From contig CAJNDS010002826.1 in assembly GCA_905221605.1 (NCBI GenBank), positions 249,907 to 267,690 of the forward strand: a DNA stretch of 17,784 bases. Reading direction: 5' to 3'. The position numbers and the translations under genes are program-made. This DNA is from Symbiodinium natans (Eukaryota; Sar; Dinophyceae; Suessiales; Symbiodiniaceae). Numbering within the stretch: the first letter of the stretch is position 1; every line of letters begins with the position of its first letter. This document shows positions 16,778-17,784 of this stretch, piece by piece. Under the pieces are notes generated by a model. The model made no database searches. It saw only the letters and a program-made list of their open reading frames with translations, and was not told where the DNA came from.

Positions 16778-16829
16778 GGCGGCGGTGCTCTCCTTCGACA
16801 CTGCTTGGGCCGGAGATCTGAGCCGCCGC
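16778..16829. repeat. Imperfect inverted repeat at the telomere-like strand switch
   Basis: GGCGGCGGTGCTCTCC (16778-16793 region) can pair imperfectly with GGAGATCTGAGCCGCCGC (16812-16829), leaving a loop of about 18 bases. It lies in the unique sequence between the C-rich and G-rich repeat blocks. Confidence 0.35.
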
Positions 16830-16859
16830 TTCGGAACAACGAGGATTAGGGCACAGGTG

Positions 16860-17190
16860 TGTGGTTTGGGTTTTAGGGTTTCGGGTTTTAGGGTGTAGAA
16901 CTTCCGGTTTACGGCTCAAACGGGGTTCAGGATTTGGGGTTTTGGTCTTCGGGTTTGGGACTTCGCGGTGTACTGCCTGGCGCCTATTGGTGATAGGGAC
17001 TACAACAGACAAAAAAATATAAAGACTACTATAGGGATTCATTCCCGCCCTCACTCCCTGCTCGGCGAAGCACCAGCCAAACAAAGAAAGGCATTTGAGT
17101 TAAGGATTCGGTGGTTCGCGTTTAAGGGTATTCCGGGTAAATATAGGGTTTGGGGTTGAGGGGTTCGGGTTCAGGGTTTAGGCTTGAACG
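16860..17190 (+). repeat. Degenerate telomere-like repeats, G-rich strand (TTTAGGG-type)
   Basis: TTTGGGTTTTAGGGTTTCGG begins at about 16864, with TTTTAGGGTG, GGATTTGGGGTTTTGG (about 16930) and TCGGGTTTGGG after it. A second cluster at about 17143-17185 contains TAGGGTTTGGGGTTGAGGGG and CAGGGTTTAGG. The orientation is opposite to the repeats at 16051-16760. Confidence 0.7.
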
Positions 17191-17784
17191 TTCGGGTAGA
17201 AGTCTGCAGTTTTCGTGCTGAGGCATATAAGGGAATGTTGGATACAGAGAGAGACTGTAATTAGCCACGCTCCAGTGGCCCCCCTCCCCCTCAATGGGCC
17301 ACTCCCCCGTGGAACAACATGGGTGGGCTATATGCATATATATATATATATAAGGGAGAATCTTTTTTGGGATTATTTGACATTGGCATGTTCATGGCTC
17401 GACAGGTGGGGGCGGATATACATCTTTTTAACTCCTGAACACTCCCCGCGACTTCAACGATTCTGAAGGTGTAAATCTTGTAAATGTTTCAAATGGGGGG
17501 TGGGACGGACGGGGGGCCGATTGTAATCTTCAAAACAGGTTTTGCGCACCTTGTTCGCATGTCGGGAGTAAGCTGTGTTGTTTCTAGGTCTGGAACTCCA
17601 GCTCCTGCGATAGGAAGAGATATAATGGCGAAATGACGACAAACTGACTACGTGGTACGCACGAATGTTAAAGCAAAGATATCGACGACCACTGACAAGA
17701 TGCACTGCAAAAGCTGCAGAGTGCGTGGAAAAGGCCCCAAAATTTTGAAGAGCTCTGCGTCGAGGCTTCGGACTTTGAGGACCC
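17191..17784. other. Non-coding end of window with AT microsatellite
   Basis: An alternating AT tract runs from 17336 to 17352. Other open frames are short and unrecognised. Confidence 0.5.

Overview
This window looks like nuclear DNA from a dinoflagellate (Symbiodiniaceae or Polarella-like), though I infer this without a search. Three things point there. There are several decayed copies of a GC-rich non-LTR retroelement family that I associate with dinoflagellate genomes. There are degenerate TTTAGGG/CCCTAAA telomere-like tracts. The host-type genes all lie on the + strand and are broken into short, same-strand coding blocks that look like exons. No bacterial operons, Shine-Dalgarno-led genes, tRNAs, rRNAs or CRISPR arrays were seen.

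Region 1 (1-7190) is a graveyard of nested retroelements. At least three copies of one + strand family are present: copy 1 at about 390-3890, copy 2 at 4696-6292 and copy 3 at about 6920-7190, plus a possible fourth fragment at 1-186. The family encodes a reverse transcriptase with a [F/Y]LDD-type motif C, a conserved region containing LGGLGL and APAAYW, a Cys/His zinc knuckle, and a C-terminal block (RRLDLVVYG...CCD) that may be a restriction-like endonuclease. Copy 1 is interrupted twice. A - strand LINE reverse-transcriptase fragment sits at about 1251-1732. A 716-bp element with imperfect terminal inverted repeats and a TAC/TAC flanking duplication sits at 2819-3534. A second - strand LINE fragment at 4170-4695 encodes the protein region just upstream of the first one. 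All of these copies carry frameshifts, nonsense codons or deletions.

Region 2 (7191-8752) is lower-GC spacer with no convincing gene.

Region 3 (8753-11740) holds + strand host-type coding blocks. A 'SHTW...VFVDF..CPQ' domain resembling HET/TIR-like proteins is followed in the same frame by a protein with a KGWIYLER segment and ankyrin repeats, probably one split gene. Next comes an unrecognised coding block that changes frame twice toward its end, and then a short exon-like fragment.

Region 4 (11741-13263) is non-coding, with a 16-C tract. Region 5 (13264-15257) encodes a Major Facilitator Superfamily transporter of about 12 transmembrane segments, broken by a frameshift at a C7 run and by several in-frame stops or unrecognised introns.

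Region 6 (15258-17784) is non-coding. It carries telomere-like degenerate repeats that switch from the C-rich to the G-rich strand at about 16757-16860, and an AT microsatellite.
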